A stretch of 18,184 bases of DNA from Conidiobolus incongruus B7586 (lineage: Eukaryota; Entomophthoromycota; Entomophthoromycetes; Entomophthorales; Conidiobolaceae), in assembly GCA_000697335.1 (NCBI GenBank), contig JNEM01016770.1, positions 1 to 18,184 on the forward strand, read 5' to 3'. The position numbers were made by a program, and so were the translations under genes. The notes under the pieces were generated by a model that did not search any database, was not told the origin of the DNA, and was given only the letters and a program-made list of their open reading frames with translations. Each line of letters starts with the position of its first letter. Positions within the stretch are counted from its first letter, which is position 1. Below are positions 1-8,704 of the stretch, in pieces.

Positions 1-2457
1 AATTATTAGATTACTTAAATAAAAACCCATATGGTATTAAATATTTTCAAGTAATAATTTTTACTAATATAGTTATTAATATTATAAATATTAGATTAAT
101 TCAATTTATTATTATTAATAATTGAAAATAAACTTTTGAAATAAATGTGTTATAATTATTCAAATATGTCTAAATATTTAATATAAAGATTTTCTATAAT
201 ATATTAAGCTCTAAATAACCTTTAATCTCTAACAATACTTGCCCAATAATTTTACCAATAATTTTACTAATTTTAAACCAATTCTTAACTAATTTATTCT
301 TTAATTACTTTTTTATAACAATGTTATAATAATTAATATCATTATTTTTAAAATATCTTAATTGTAAATTTTTAGTTTAAATTTATCTTCCTTTTATATA
401 TATTTTGAATATATTATTTATATCATAAGTGTTTCTAATATCTTGATAAATTTAGGCTTTATAATACTATAATAATTTAATATTGATAATAAGCTAAAAA
501 TAGTTTATAAAAGATATTTCCAATTAGTTAATATTATTATATAAATATATAACAATGAATTATATTTTATATATTATTTGATGGTCAAATTCATATTACA
601 TATATATATAATTTTATATTAATCAATAGACTAAATATTTTTTTTATTTTGATATTATTCTTAAATAATATTTATATTGAAATTTTAATTTAATATTAAT
701 ATTATAAATAATTAAATTTGATTGATAATTATTAAATAATAGTATAATTTAATAAAGGAATTAGATAATTTAATAAATATTATAAGATTAAAAAAATATT
801 ATATAATTAATATATTAAACAATAATAATTTATAAATAATATTTTTAAATTTGATAATAATTAAATAAAATCAAAAATTTTAACCGATAAATATAATATT
901 TAAAAAGAATTAATAATATTAATAGATATATTATTTATAAATATAGGAGGAAATATACTTTTAGAGTTTAAACAAGGAATCACTAATGGTAAACAATAGA
1001 TTATCATAAAGTTAAGGGAAATTAAAGGGGTTTATCAAATTAGATGAAATTAGCTTATTACAGATTAAGTTCCTCAAATAAAGAAATATCTCACATTTAT
1101 TATAACTTAATATTTTTGTGAATATTATAAGAAAAACTTAAAGACTAGATATTTTTAAATATAAAGATAGAAAGATATGTTTTGTAAGTATTATGACAAA
1201 TACTACCTAATTGATACTTTTCTTCACTCTAATTTATTACTAAAGACTTGATTAACTAAATTAAGTTTTATCAATATTTTACCTATTTATATTTGAGTAA
1301 CCTTACTATTACTTAGCTATACATACTTATGCCTATATATATTTCACTTAGCTATAAGAAGGGCTTTGGGTTTCATTATTTTCTTACACAAATAAACTTT
1401 TGCCTAACTATTAATATATTTGTTATTATTAAGTTTATATCTTAATATTAAAGGGTTATATTACTACATTCCTAAAATATTAAGAGCCCTACTTCTTCTA
1501 CCCTCAACTGTTGTTATTCACTTATATATTTATTAGTTTGCTTATGATAATCTTATATTAGTTTTAATTATGAATATTTGTGAATATAAATACCTTACAA
1601 GAGAAAATGATATGTTTAACTAATTCATGAAATAAGGTACTTCTGATGTAACACCTTATATCAAGGTGATAACCAGAGTTCCTTAAGTAATGGACAAGAT
1701 TATTTCTTATCAGATATATAAGAATACAGATTAAAATATATTTCCAATTCAATATTAATAATAGTATATTCAACTTCAAAGTATAATAATTATATATTGG
1801 TTTTACACAATTATAACCTTAAAATGCAGAAATCATTATTTGAAATATAATCATTAGAGTAGAAATATACTATAAAATATAGATTACTAAAGGAAATAAT
1901 TTTTCATTCTAAATTTACAACTTTTGTCTACTAGTTTCACCATTGATACAAATATTATGAGGAACTTTGGTTGACACATAATTGAAAAAAAATTATGATA
2001 AAAAATTTATAAACACTAAATATTAATTGCAATAAATCTACTTATCAGTTGTTTTTAGTATTTAAACATCTAAAACGTTTAAACAATTGAAATCAAACCA
2101 TTGATAACATAAAATAATAAAATATTCATCATATTATAATTATTTAGATTTGACCATATTTCTATTCTAAATTGTGGGTGATTTCAGTTTAAATGATTGA
2201 ATTAATTAATTATTTAATATATGTTCTATCAGATCTGATGGTAATGAAAATGCGATCATGCATTATGATTAAGTGAAAATAGTTCAAAACGAAGTAAATG
2301 AATATTAACTATGATAGTTATTGAAAATTGGTAACGATCAATTCCAGTATAAAATCATATAATAGTACAATCAAATAAAAGGAATAAAAAATGATATCCA
2401 GTTGAATTTAAGATAGTAATCTCAAATATATTTACTATGAATATAGGATAACAAACT
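1..2457. other. AT-rich intergenic DNA without a gene
   Basis: I find no supportable gene here on either strand. The open frame at 1564-1779 (minus) is low-complexity Ile/Leu/Asn sequence with no family resemblance and is expected by chance at this composition. Positions of about 945-1560 are somewhat less AT-rich and include short coding-like stretches on the plus strand, broken by many stops. They may be remains of a mobile element, but no family can be named. About 2100-2457 would contain the 3' flank of the first C2 gene, but no AATAAA is visible close to its stop. Confidence 0.6.
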
Positions 2458-2829
2458 CTAAAGCACACGAATTCTCAATAATACTTCTCCAGTGTTCTTA
2501 GCACCTTCACCAATCTGATACCAAGACTCCACAGCACCCTGCATAAAAACCCCTCTCAATGGGATTTTGCAACTTCCAATCTTATCATCTTTAATAGTAT
2601 CATCATCAAAAATTTGAACTTCCAAATCCTGGTCGTCCCTTACATCGAATTCGAATGTTTCGTTAAAGTCGCAAGCGCTCCCAGCGTTCTTGTGCGTTTT
2701 GGTCTTGTACTTTTGAGCGTTTAACATGTGTCCCACCTTTAGGGTGACGTAAGGGTCGTTCTTACCAAATAATCCATCTTTGTTGGCTAAGTTGCGTGCT
2801 GATACTACGTGAACTTGAATTCTAGTCAT
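2458..2829 (-). CDS. small single-C2-domain protein, array copy 1
   Basis: This intronless gene encodes 123 residues that form one C2 domain and nothing else. Family knowledge says C2 domains bind acidic phospholipids, often through calcium held by aspartates in two loops. The expected ligands are visible: D18 and D25 (in the N-D-P-Y motif) in loop 1, and D75, D77 and D82 in loop 3, followed by I-G. A C-terminal I-P-L-x-x-V-F segment and a closing G-E-V strand resemble small plant single-C2 proteins of the ERG3/PP16 type. There is no signal peptide or membrane anchor, so a cytosolic protein recruited to membranes is likely. The start has A at -3 and a TATA box upstream; the stop is TAG. It is the most divergent intact copy, for example V-Q-I-F-D-D-D-T where the other two have V-R-L-Y-D-D-D-L. 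The C2 assignment is firm; the cellular role is unknown. Confidence 0.93.
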   Translation of the reverse strand: MTRIQVHVVSARNLANKDGLFGKNDPYVTLKVGHMLNAQKYKTKTHKNAGSACDFNETFEFDVRDDQDLEVQIFDDDTIKDDKIGSCKIPLRGVFMQGAVESWYQIGEGAKNTGEVLLRIRVL

Positions 2830-2893
2830 TGTTATTTAATACTTTAATTTGCTATAATTATAGTTTATAATGAATTAAAGAGAATCATTTAGG

Positions 2894-2903
2894 TATTTAA
2901 ATA
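2894..2903 (-). promoter_or_regulatory. TATA-like box of C2 copy 1
   Basis: TATTTAAATA lies 65-74 nt before the ATG. Its position matches the clearer TATAAATA boxes in front of the other two intact C2 genes. Confidence 0.55.
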
Positions 2904-2978
2904 GTGTAAAATAAATGAAACTTTTGAGTTACTCCATTACTCCTATTGCATTTGTAGATTTTCACTTGTATGATATCC

Positions 2979-2993
2979 AATGATGACATCACT
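2979..2993 (-). promoter_or_regulatory. bZIP/CRE-like element upstream of C2 copy 1
   Basis: Read on the gene strand the element is AGTGATGTCATCATT, 150-164 nt before the ATG. It differs by one base from the element 159 nt before C2 copy 3 and shares the core TGATGTCAT with copy 2. TGA(T/C)GTCA-type cores are typical of bZIP factors of the ATF/CREB and AP-1 groups. The binding factor is inferred, not shown. Confidence 0.5.
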
Positions 2994-4296
2994 CAAATTC
3001 TGACTGAATTCGCAGTTCGGATGTCTCCATTCATGTAATCCATTGATTACTTCGTTGATTTCATCTTTTATATATCACATAATCCACTCTAGATCAGTTG
3101 TTTAATATACACAAATATTTAATATTTTCACAATGTTATATTAGTTGATATTTTGTATTTGATATGCCTTAAATTGATAATATTTCATTATTAGTCTTTA
3201 ATTTCAAATTAGAAATTAAAACTCTAAATTAGTTGCAGAATATGAATGATCGAAAATAAACAGAGTTATAATAAACTGTAATTAACCTAAAGGCTTTAAG
3301 AACCTTTTGAAATTTACTTATTCAACCCATACTTTCAAAATATTATAGGTGTATTTAACATCTTTTAAAATTAACAGATATTGAATTCAACTAAAAAAAC
3401 TATGTAACTCTGTTTATCATAATTTTTTTGACATTAAATTGAATAAAAAGTTTCTATTTTAATAACTCAAATTTTGGATTAATTGATAACAGTAAAAATA
3501 AAAAAAATAATATTTCTAAATAAATTATATATATTATATTCATTATTAAGAGATAATATAATAAATCAACAATCAAACCAAATATAATAATAATAATAAT
3601 AATAATGCTTTATTAATAAAATTTTTATCAAACTCACTGTCAATGAAATAATTTTTGGATTGATGTTAAATAATGGTTAATTTAATGCAAATTTGTAACA
3701 TTATTGAAACTAATAATTTTTTGAATTGTATTCTTTTATTTTTATATATAAGATAATTAATAAATAGTTAGAGATATATCAATTGGGATTTGATAAAATG
3801 TATGTTACTAAATTATATATTAAGCAATATAATTATTTGACAAATTGGATAGAGGTTGATTAGGTAATTAATATTATTCAAGTATTAATCAATAAAATAA
3901 TCTAAATTTTTTAAACTACTATATGAATTTTATATTTGATAATAATATAACTATAATATTATTTGGAGATACCAGAAATAATAATATTTAGATGATTGCT
4001 AATGATGGATAAATAAAATGTATTATATTATAAGATTGGAGAAATTCTCACAATTGTTTATTAATGATTATTGATGCATTGACCGAAATATATAGTCTAT
4101 GTTAATTGGGATTCAGAATAATGATAATTCATAAAGATCTTTATTGTAAATAATCCACTAATCAAACTGAAATTGGTATCATTTTAATTCATTTACCAAT
4201 CTGAAAATCTTATAAATGATCCTATCTATTCAATGTATCAAAATCGCATAAATCAAGCCAAACAATTTGATGTGTTATATTGAATGTATTCAAAAC
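2994..4296. other. intergenic DNA between C2 copies 1 and 2
   Basis: No gene is supported. The interval contains a TAA trinucleotide run (3585-3606) and otherwise AT-rich unique sequence. A minus-strand stretch open from 3077 to 2943 starts inside the left end of this interval and overlaps the copy 1 promoter element; I do not call it a gene. Confidence 0.6.
3585..3606. repeat. TAA trinucleotide microsatellite
   Basis: About seven uninterrupted units of TAA lie in AT-rich intergenic DNA between C2 copies 1 and 2. This is simple sequence with no sign of function. Confidence 0.9.
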
Positions 4297-4311
4297 TTTA
4301 TTACATACAAT
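4297..4311 (-). terminator. 3' processing element of C2 copy 2
   Basis: On the gene strand the sequence is ATTGTATGTAATAAA, beginning 22 nt past the last base of the TAG stop. It joins a UGUA motif (known to bind the CFI complex) to a canonical AAUAAA poly(A) signal. The same 15 bases occur after C2 copy 3 (8132-8146). The predicted 3' UTR is very short. Confidence 0.6.
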
Positions 4312-4333
4312 GTAAATTTCTATAACATTCCTC

Positions 4334-4705
4334 CTAAGCAGTGCGAATTCTCAATAAAACTTCGCCACGGGTCTTAGAACCTTCTCCGATCTGGTACCAA
4401 GACTCGACAGATCCTGTTTGGAATACACCTTGGAGAGGGATCTTAGCGTGACCAATCTCATCATCTTTAATCAAATCGTCATCGTATAATCTCACCTTCA
4501 AGTCGTCACTCTCCTTCACATCAAATTCGAAAGTCTCGTTAAAGTCCACGCTACTACCAGCATTCTTGTGAGTCTTAGTCTTGTGTTTCTGGAGGTGGAG
4601 TAAATGACCAACCTTCAATTCCAAGTAGGGATCATTCTTACCGAGGAGTCCGTCTTCGTGCTTTAAATTGCGAGCTGAAATAACGTCGACATAAATTTTT
4701 GGCAT
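4334..4705 (-). CDS. small single-C2-domain protein, array copy 2
   Basis: This intronless gene of 123 codons encodes a lone C2 domain with calcium-loop aspartates at residues 18, 25, 75, 77 and 82 and the N-D-P-Y motif at 24-27. Residues 66-104 are identical to those of copy 3, although 17 of those 39 codons differ, all at the third position. This is a signature of old duplication under strong purifying selection rather than recent copying. The start ATG has A at -3 and a TATAAATAG box 72-80 nt upstream; the stop is TAG, followed by a short 3' region with AATAAA. There is no transit peptide or membrane segment. The likely role is calcium-dependent membrane binding or signalling; the partner is unknown. 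Confidence 0.94.
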   Translation of the reverse strand: MPKIYVDVISARNLKHEDGLLGKNDPYLELKVGHLLHLQKHKTKTHKNAGSSVDFNETFEFDVKESDDLKVRLYDDDLIKDDEIGHAKIPLQGVFQTGSVESWYQIGEGSKTRGEVLLRIRTA

Positions 4706-4776
4706 TTTGATAATGTATTATATTAATTTGATTATTCTGAATACTTTGGAATATTTGTAAATAAACCCTCCAAGAA

Positions 4777-4785
4777 CTATTTATA
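4777..4785 (-). promoter_or_regulatory. TATA box of C2 copy 2
   Basis: TATAAATAG on the minus strand lies 72-80 nt before the ATG of C2 copy 2. It matches the TATA consensus and the spacing seen for copy 3. Confidence 0.7.
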
Positions 4786-4873
4786 ATGGAAATTTTTAGA
4801 TTAATTAAGTAATTCAATGATGTAATACCTGTTCGACTGCGAATTATCCAACTGGTTTTTAACGAGTGTGGAT

Positions 4874-4888
4874 CATTATGACATCATT
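4874..4888 (-). promoter_or_regulatory. bZIP/CRE-like element upstream of C2 copy 2
   Basis: On the gene strand the sequence is AATGATGTCATAATG, about 169-183 nt before the ATG. It shares the core TGATGTCAT with the element in front of copy 1 and the outer bases with copy 3. It is inferred to be a shared bZIP site of the array. Confidence 0.45.
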
Positions 4889-5836
4889 CTCTATTAGTTA
4901 CTCTGAGACTGCTTTAACAACCGAAGACCAATTAATCAATTTAACAATATTTATCATCTGTGAAATAAATTGCAATTATATTCTTGGTTACAAGGATATA
5001 ATAATACTAAGAATATAGTAATATATATAACGATATTTAACAATAGATGAATCATAATATAACTTGGTCAATACAATTTTCAAATTTGTAATAATTGAAT
5101 TCAATTTATATATCAATCAATAAATGTAATTTTTTTTTCAAATATTCTATCAATAAATAAAAAAATTTTTAAATATAATTTAAACAGTCCACAATAATAA
5201 TTAAATAATTTATAATATTAGTAGTATAGAAGCTCATAGATTTATTCTTGAAACTTATATGTAATTTCTTTACTTGTGTACACAATTAGCTTTAAATCTT
5301 GAATATACATCGACGTAGTAAAGTATAATTTATAGCAGCATATGCAGCATATAGGCTAATGTATATATATTAGTCAAATTGTTTTTATAATATTTAATGT
5401 TTATTATTTATCAAATCTATTAATCTTATAATTTTGAGTTATCAAAATCTTTTGATAGAGAACCTAATATTGGATAAAAATAAAAAATTATATACTTTAT
5501 TGATTGATTGAAAGAGTGTTATATTCAATTGGATTTATATAAATTCAAATATTTAGTGTAAACCATTTTATTAAGCAATATTTTATAAAGTATTTGGAAT
5601 AGTAAAGGCCTTTATTATTGAATGGTAATTGAGCTAGATAATATATATTAATTTATCTAATATGTTTAGTTTCAAGAAGAAAGTTAAAATACCTTCCAGT
5701 AAAAGAATGCTATTCAAATATCTGTAAAGGTGAATCCAATAAAAGACTGTGGTTTGTGAATGTATTTGAACAGTAAATATGCAATGATGTTAATCATTTT
5801 TTGCAAATTTTAATATAAAAATGGTGATAAACACGC
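4889..5836. other. intergenic DNA between C2 copy 2 and the dead copy
   Basis: No gene is supported. A 9-base unit, GCAGCATAT, occurs twice head to tail at 5335-5352. The rest is AT-rich with no long open frame. No AATAAA is seen close to the end of the dead C2 copy. Confidence 0.6.
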
Positions 5837-6199
5837 CTAAACAGTGTTAAATTTTAACCAAATTTCACCCGTGAAGATCGAACCTTTTCCAGTAATGAAC
5901 CAAGATTCGATAGCCTCTAGTTGGAACACACATCATAGGGGAATAAAAGTATGGCCAATTTCGTCATCCTTCGAGTAATTGGGATCATTCATTTCAATTT
6001 TTAAATCGTTGCTCTCGTTGGCTTCAAATTTGAAAGTCTCATTAAAATCGCATTTGTTTCCCGTATTATCATGAGTCTTGGTCCTATTACTAGGTAAATT
6101 TTCTATCCTTCATTCGAAGTAGGGATAATACTTACCTTAATAGCCATCTTCATTCTCTATATTGTGAACTAAAATTATATCTATAATCACTTTTCCCAT
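5837..6199 (-). pseudogene. dead copy of the C2 gene (array copy 3 in order)
   Basis: The reading frame from an ATG at 6199 to a TAG at 5837 aligns end to end with its intact neighbours. It is 120 sense-or-stop codons against 123, explained by one in-frame loss of three codons near residues 37-41. Three in-frame stops interrupt it, at codons 21 (TAA), 30 (TGA) and 89 (TGA); no frameshift is seen. Retained family signatures include C-D-F-N-E-T-F, K-D-D-E-I-G-H and E-S-W. Calcium ligands are eroded: the N-D of N-D-P-Y is Y-Y, and the D77 equivalent is N. It begins M-G-K like copy 8160-8531, and its D-D-E-I-G-H groups it with copies 2 and 4. The TATA box and bZIP-like element of its neighbours are missing at the expected distances. 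It is a host-gene pseudogene of moderate age. Confidence 0.88.
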
Positions 6200-7004
6200 T
6201 TTCGAAATTTAATACAATTAGACTTATTGGGATGATTATTTATGGGAAAAATTACTTCTATTCAAGCAAGCATTTTGCATCTTAAATATAATCTGTGATA
6301 AATTCTAACCATTCCACAGTAGTTCTAGTTTAAATCTGTAATAGCTCTTCTATTATTTGAATCGCTAAATATAAATAAATTGGTTTCAAAATATTTGAAT
6401 TATAATATCCAATAAATTTAAATATAAAGCAATGATATCCTCTTGAAAATAATTATATTACAAAACAAATTCAAGAATATTTCTTATAATATTATTACCA
6501 ATAACAAACAATTTTTTAAGAGTTCAAATATAAATAAATATACAACTGTTTTAGAGCTTGACACTAATGTAATGTTATGCACAATCTATTATAAATAGAA
6601 TTATTTAAAAATAATAATATAAAAAATATTTGGATAAATCCAATTTGGTATATTAATGGATGTATTAATGATTTATTTATAATGATAGCCATGCAATTTG
6701 GCGTTTTAAATGCCACCAAATATGTGAATTTATAGAATTAATTAATTAAAGTAGATCGTACTAAGTAATATATAATTAATGATTGATATTTGTACATGAT
6801 TTCTATATTCTGAATTGAAATAATTTATAAATCAAACTAGTTTTGTTTGATAGAATTAAATAAATATATTGGATATCAAATAAAGATGATTGTAAGATTG
6901 TTGAAAGTAATAAATTAAATATTATTCTACCATAGAATTAGATATTTTTGAATGATGAATGTGTGTTGAATTATCAAAATATACTACCTTAGAATTGAAG
7001 AAAT
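6200..7004. other. intergenic DNA upstream of the dead C2 copy
   Basis: No gene is supported. The expected promoter positions of the dead copy (about 6264-6279 for TATA, 6349-6374 for the bZIP-like site) hold no recognisable match. The open frame at 6922-7110 on the minus strand is Ile/Leu/Tyr-rich low-complexity sequence that runs across a TA microsatellite and is not a credible gene. Confidence 0.6.
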
Positions 7005-7160
7005 AAGAACTTTTTAATTTCTGATTTTTCAAATATAATATTAATTTCAGAAAAGATAATGTATATAAAACAAATAAGAGAATATATATATATATATATA
7101 GTTTTCTCATTAAAAAATTTAAAATTTAATGTTTAATTATATTATAATCATTAAAGTTTT
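7005..7160 (+). repeat. degenerate dispersed repeat, copy A
   Basis: Positions 7009-7054 align with 16244-16290 in the same orientation at roughly 85% by eye, with differences mostly of the C/T and G/A type. Weaker similarity continues to about 7160 (the TTTAATTATATTATAATCATT region). In both places a very TpA-rich block follows. This looks like the edge of an old mobile element, family unresolved. Confidence 0.4.
7082..7100. repeat. TA dinucleotide microsatellite
   Basis: About nine to ten uninterrupted AT/TA units lie inside the degenerate repeat copy A. Confidence 0.9.
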
Positions 7161-7950
7161 TTATTTTATTAATAAAACTTAACCACAAACCTTTTAAAAT
7201 CATTCAACATTTACAAGTAGCATATAAAAATGATGCTTTATTTTAATTTATTCATCATAAAGTAAATTATTTCAAAATTAAAAAGAAGCTAATTAAAATT
7301 TATTATAATTTAGAAAATTAGTTCAATTATCATTGTTTTAGTTATTAATAGAGTAAATAGATAATAGATATCTTTTGATTTTAGTTAAAGAGCTATCAAA
7401 ACACTGTAATATTAATTATATAAGGTTATTATATTTATTAAAATTTATACTTAAATTAATTAATAAAAATATAAAAAGGTATTTTATATTCTAACTAAAG
7501 CTTAAAAAAACTAAAGTAGTTATAGCTAAATAAAACTTATTAAAGTATAACTAAAAACTAGAGCTGTTATATTAAGTTATAAATCTTTTAATATAATTCT
7601 TTATAAAATCATAAATTAAAATGTTGAAGTAATCTTTTTTATAAGTTCTAATAAATAGATGATTTATTTATAAATAAATATTAGTTGTTGTAATAAATTA
7701 TAATAGCTTAAATTATTCTTATTTAGTTTATAAGAGTAAGTTAATCAATAATATGTTTTATATTGGTTTTTTTAATTAAAACTATTTTTATTAGTGTTTT
7801 TAATATAATTTAAGTGTATTTATTATTTTATAAGTTAATTATAAAATAAATAAAAAGTTATAAAAGATTTTCTAATTTATATATTAAAATTGTTATATAA
7901 ATTTGACTTCAAAAAAAGTTTTATTATAAATAAAGATTTAAATTGTACTA
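7140..7950. mobile_element. TpA-rich block, probable transposon relic
   Basis: This block has even fewer G and C bases than the flanking intergenic DNA and is dominated by TTA, TAA and AAA words. The plus strand shows runs of amino-acid-like sequence broken by very many stops. That pattern fits an old element degraded by C-to-T change (RIP-like or methylation-driven). No terminal repeats or domain can be named. It follows repeat copy A directly and separates the dead C2 copy from the last intact one. Confidence 0.35.
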
Positions 7951-8131
7951 TTTTCAATCAGTATACATTCTAAAGATCAAGTATGGTTCATATAGTACTG
8001 TGTATAGTATTACCCATGTATTATATCAATAACCATTGTGAATAGAATATACCACTACTATGGCCTCAATAAAATTAGGGAAGTTATAATCTAATGACAA
8101 GATTGAAAATTACATTTGATTATATGTAAAG

Positions 8132-8146
8132 TTTATTACATACAAT
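8132..8146 (-). terminator. 3' processing element of C2 copy at 8160-8531
   Basis: ATTGTATGTAATAAA on the gene strand begins 13 nt past the stop codon. It is identical over 15 bases to the element after C2 copy 2 and contains both UGUA and AAUAAA. Confidence 0.6.
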
Positions 8147-8159
8147 ATGATGAACATAT

Positions 8160-8531
8160 CTAAACAGCACGAATTCTCAACAGAACTTCACCACAAGACT
8201 TGGAACCTTCGCCAATAGAGTACCAAGACTCAACGGATCCAGTTTGGAAGACACCTTGAAGTGGGATTTTAGCGTGGCCAATTTCGTCATCTTTGATCAA
8301 GTCGTCGTCATATAATCTGACCTTCAAGTCATCGCTGGGTTCGGCGTTGAATTCGAAAGTTTCATTGAAATCTACGGTACTACCAGCGTTTTTATGAGTT
8401 TTGGTCTTGTGCTTCTGGGCGGTGAGGAGGTGACCAATCTTTAATTGCAAATAAGGGTCGTTCTTACCAATGAGTCCGTCTTCGCGCTTTAAGTTACGGG
8501 CGGAAATAACGTCAACAATAATTTTACCCAT
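8160..8531 (-). CDS. small single-C2-domain protein, array copy 4
   Basis: This intronless gene of 123 codons encodes a single C2 domain. Ligand aspartates are at 18, 25, 75, 77 and 82, N-D-P-Y is at 24-27, and I-P-L-Q-G-V-F is at 89-95. It is closest to the copy at 4334-4705, with residues 66-104 identical despite many synonymous differences. The variation between them lies mainly before residue 66 and at residues 105-123. The ATG has A at -3; TATAAATA lies 73-80 nt upstream and the bZIP-like element starts 159 nt upstream. It is transcribed away from the HAM1-like gene, whose ATG is 2168 nt distant on the other strand. The likely product is a soluble calcium-responsive lipid-binding protein; the target membrane and partners are unknown. 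Confidence 0.94.
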   Translation of the reverse strand: MGKIIVDVISARNLKREDGLIGKNDPYLQLKIGHLLTAQKHKTKTHKNAGSTVDFNETFEFNAEPSDDLKVRLYDDDLIKDDEIGHAKIPLQGVFQTGSVESWYSIGEGSKSCGEVLLRIRAV

Positions 8532-8603
8532 TTTGTATTTTTAAATTGATAACTGAATGATATTTGAAAAAGCAACTGTTGAGTTAAGATTGGAATTCAA
8601 GTG

Positions 8604-8611
8604 TATTTATA
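8604..8611 (-). promoter_or_regulatory. TATA box of the C2 gene at 8160-8531
   Basis: TATAAATA on the minus strand lies 73-80 nt before the ATG, the same spacing as at C2 copy 2. Confidence 0.7.
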
Positions 8612-8689
8612 TCTCCATTCTACCTCATTTGGATTAGTGTGACGTATTCAATAATATGTTAAGAACTGAGAAGATATATTTATATTTGT

Positions 8690-8704
8690 AATGATGAAAT
8701 CACT
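8690..8704 (-). promoter_or_regulatory. bZIP/CRE-like element upstream of the C2 gene at 8160-8531
   Basis: AGTGATTTCATCATT on the gene strand starts 159 nt before the ATG and differs by one base from the element before C2 copy 1. A second CRE-like site, TGACGTAT on the plus strand at 8640-8647, lies between it and the TATA box. Confidence 0.5.

Noticed and set aside
1564-1779. Minus-strand 71-codon open frame
   Set aside because: It is Ile/Leu/Asn low-complexity sequence, expected by chance in AT-rich DNA, with no promoter signals or family resemblance.
2943-3077. Minus-strand open stretch of 43 codons with balanced amino-acid content
   Set aside because: It has no start codon near its upstream end and no credible splice acceptor. 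It overlaps the conserved bZIP-like element of C2 copy 1, so promoter conservation explains the less AT-rich composition better.
5837-6199. Stop-codon reassignment as an explanation for the in-frame TAA/TGA codons
   Set aside because: The 726-residue HAM1-like frame and the three intact C2 genes contain no in-frame TAA or TGA, and the RRM/MLLE gene ends at TAA. The stops are confined to a copy that also lost conserved residues and its promoter.
6922-7110. Minus-strand 62-codon open frame
   Set aside because: It begins in a TA microsatellite, is hydrophobic by composition, and overlaps a degenerate dispersed repeat.
4394-8336. Recent gene conversion between C2 copies 2 and 4
   Set aside because: The protein segment is identical, but 17 of 39 codons differ at the third base. 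Recent conversion would have erased those silent differences.
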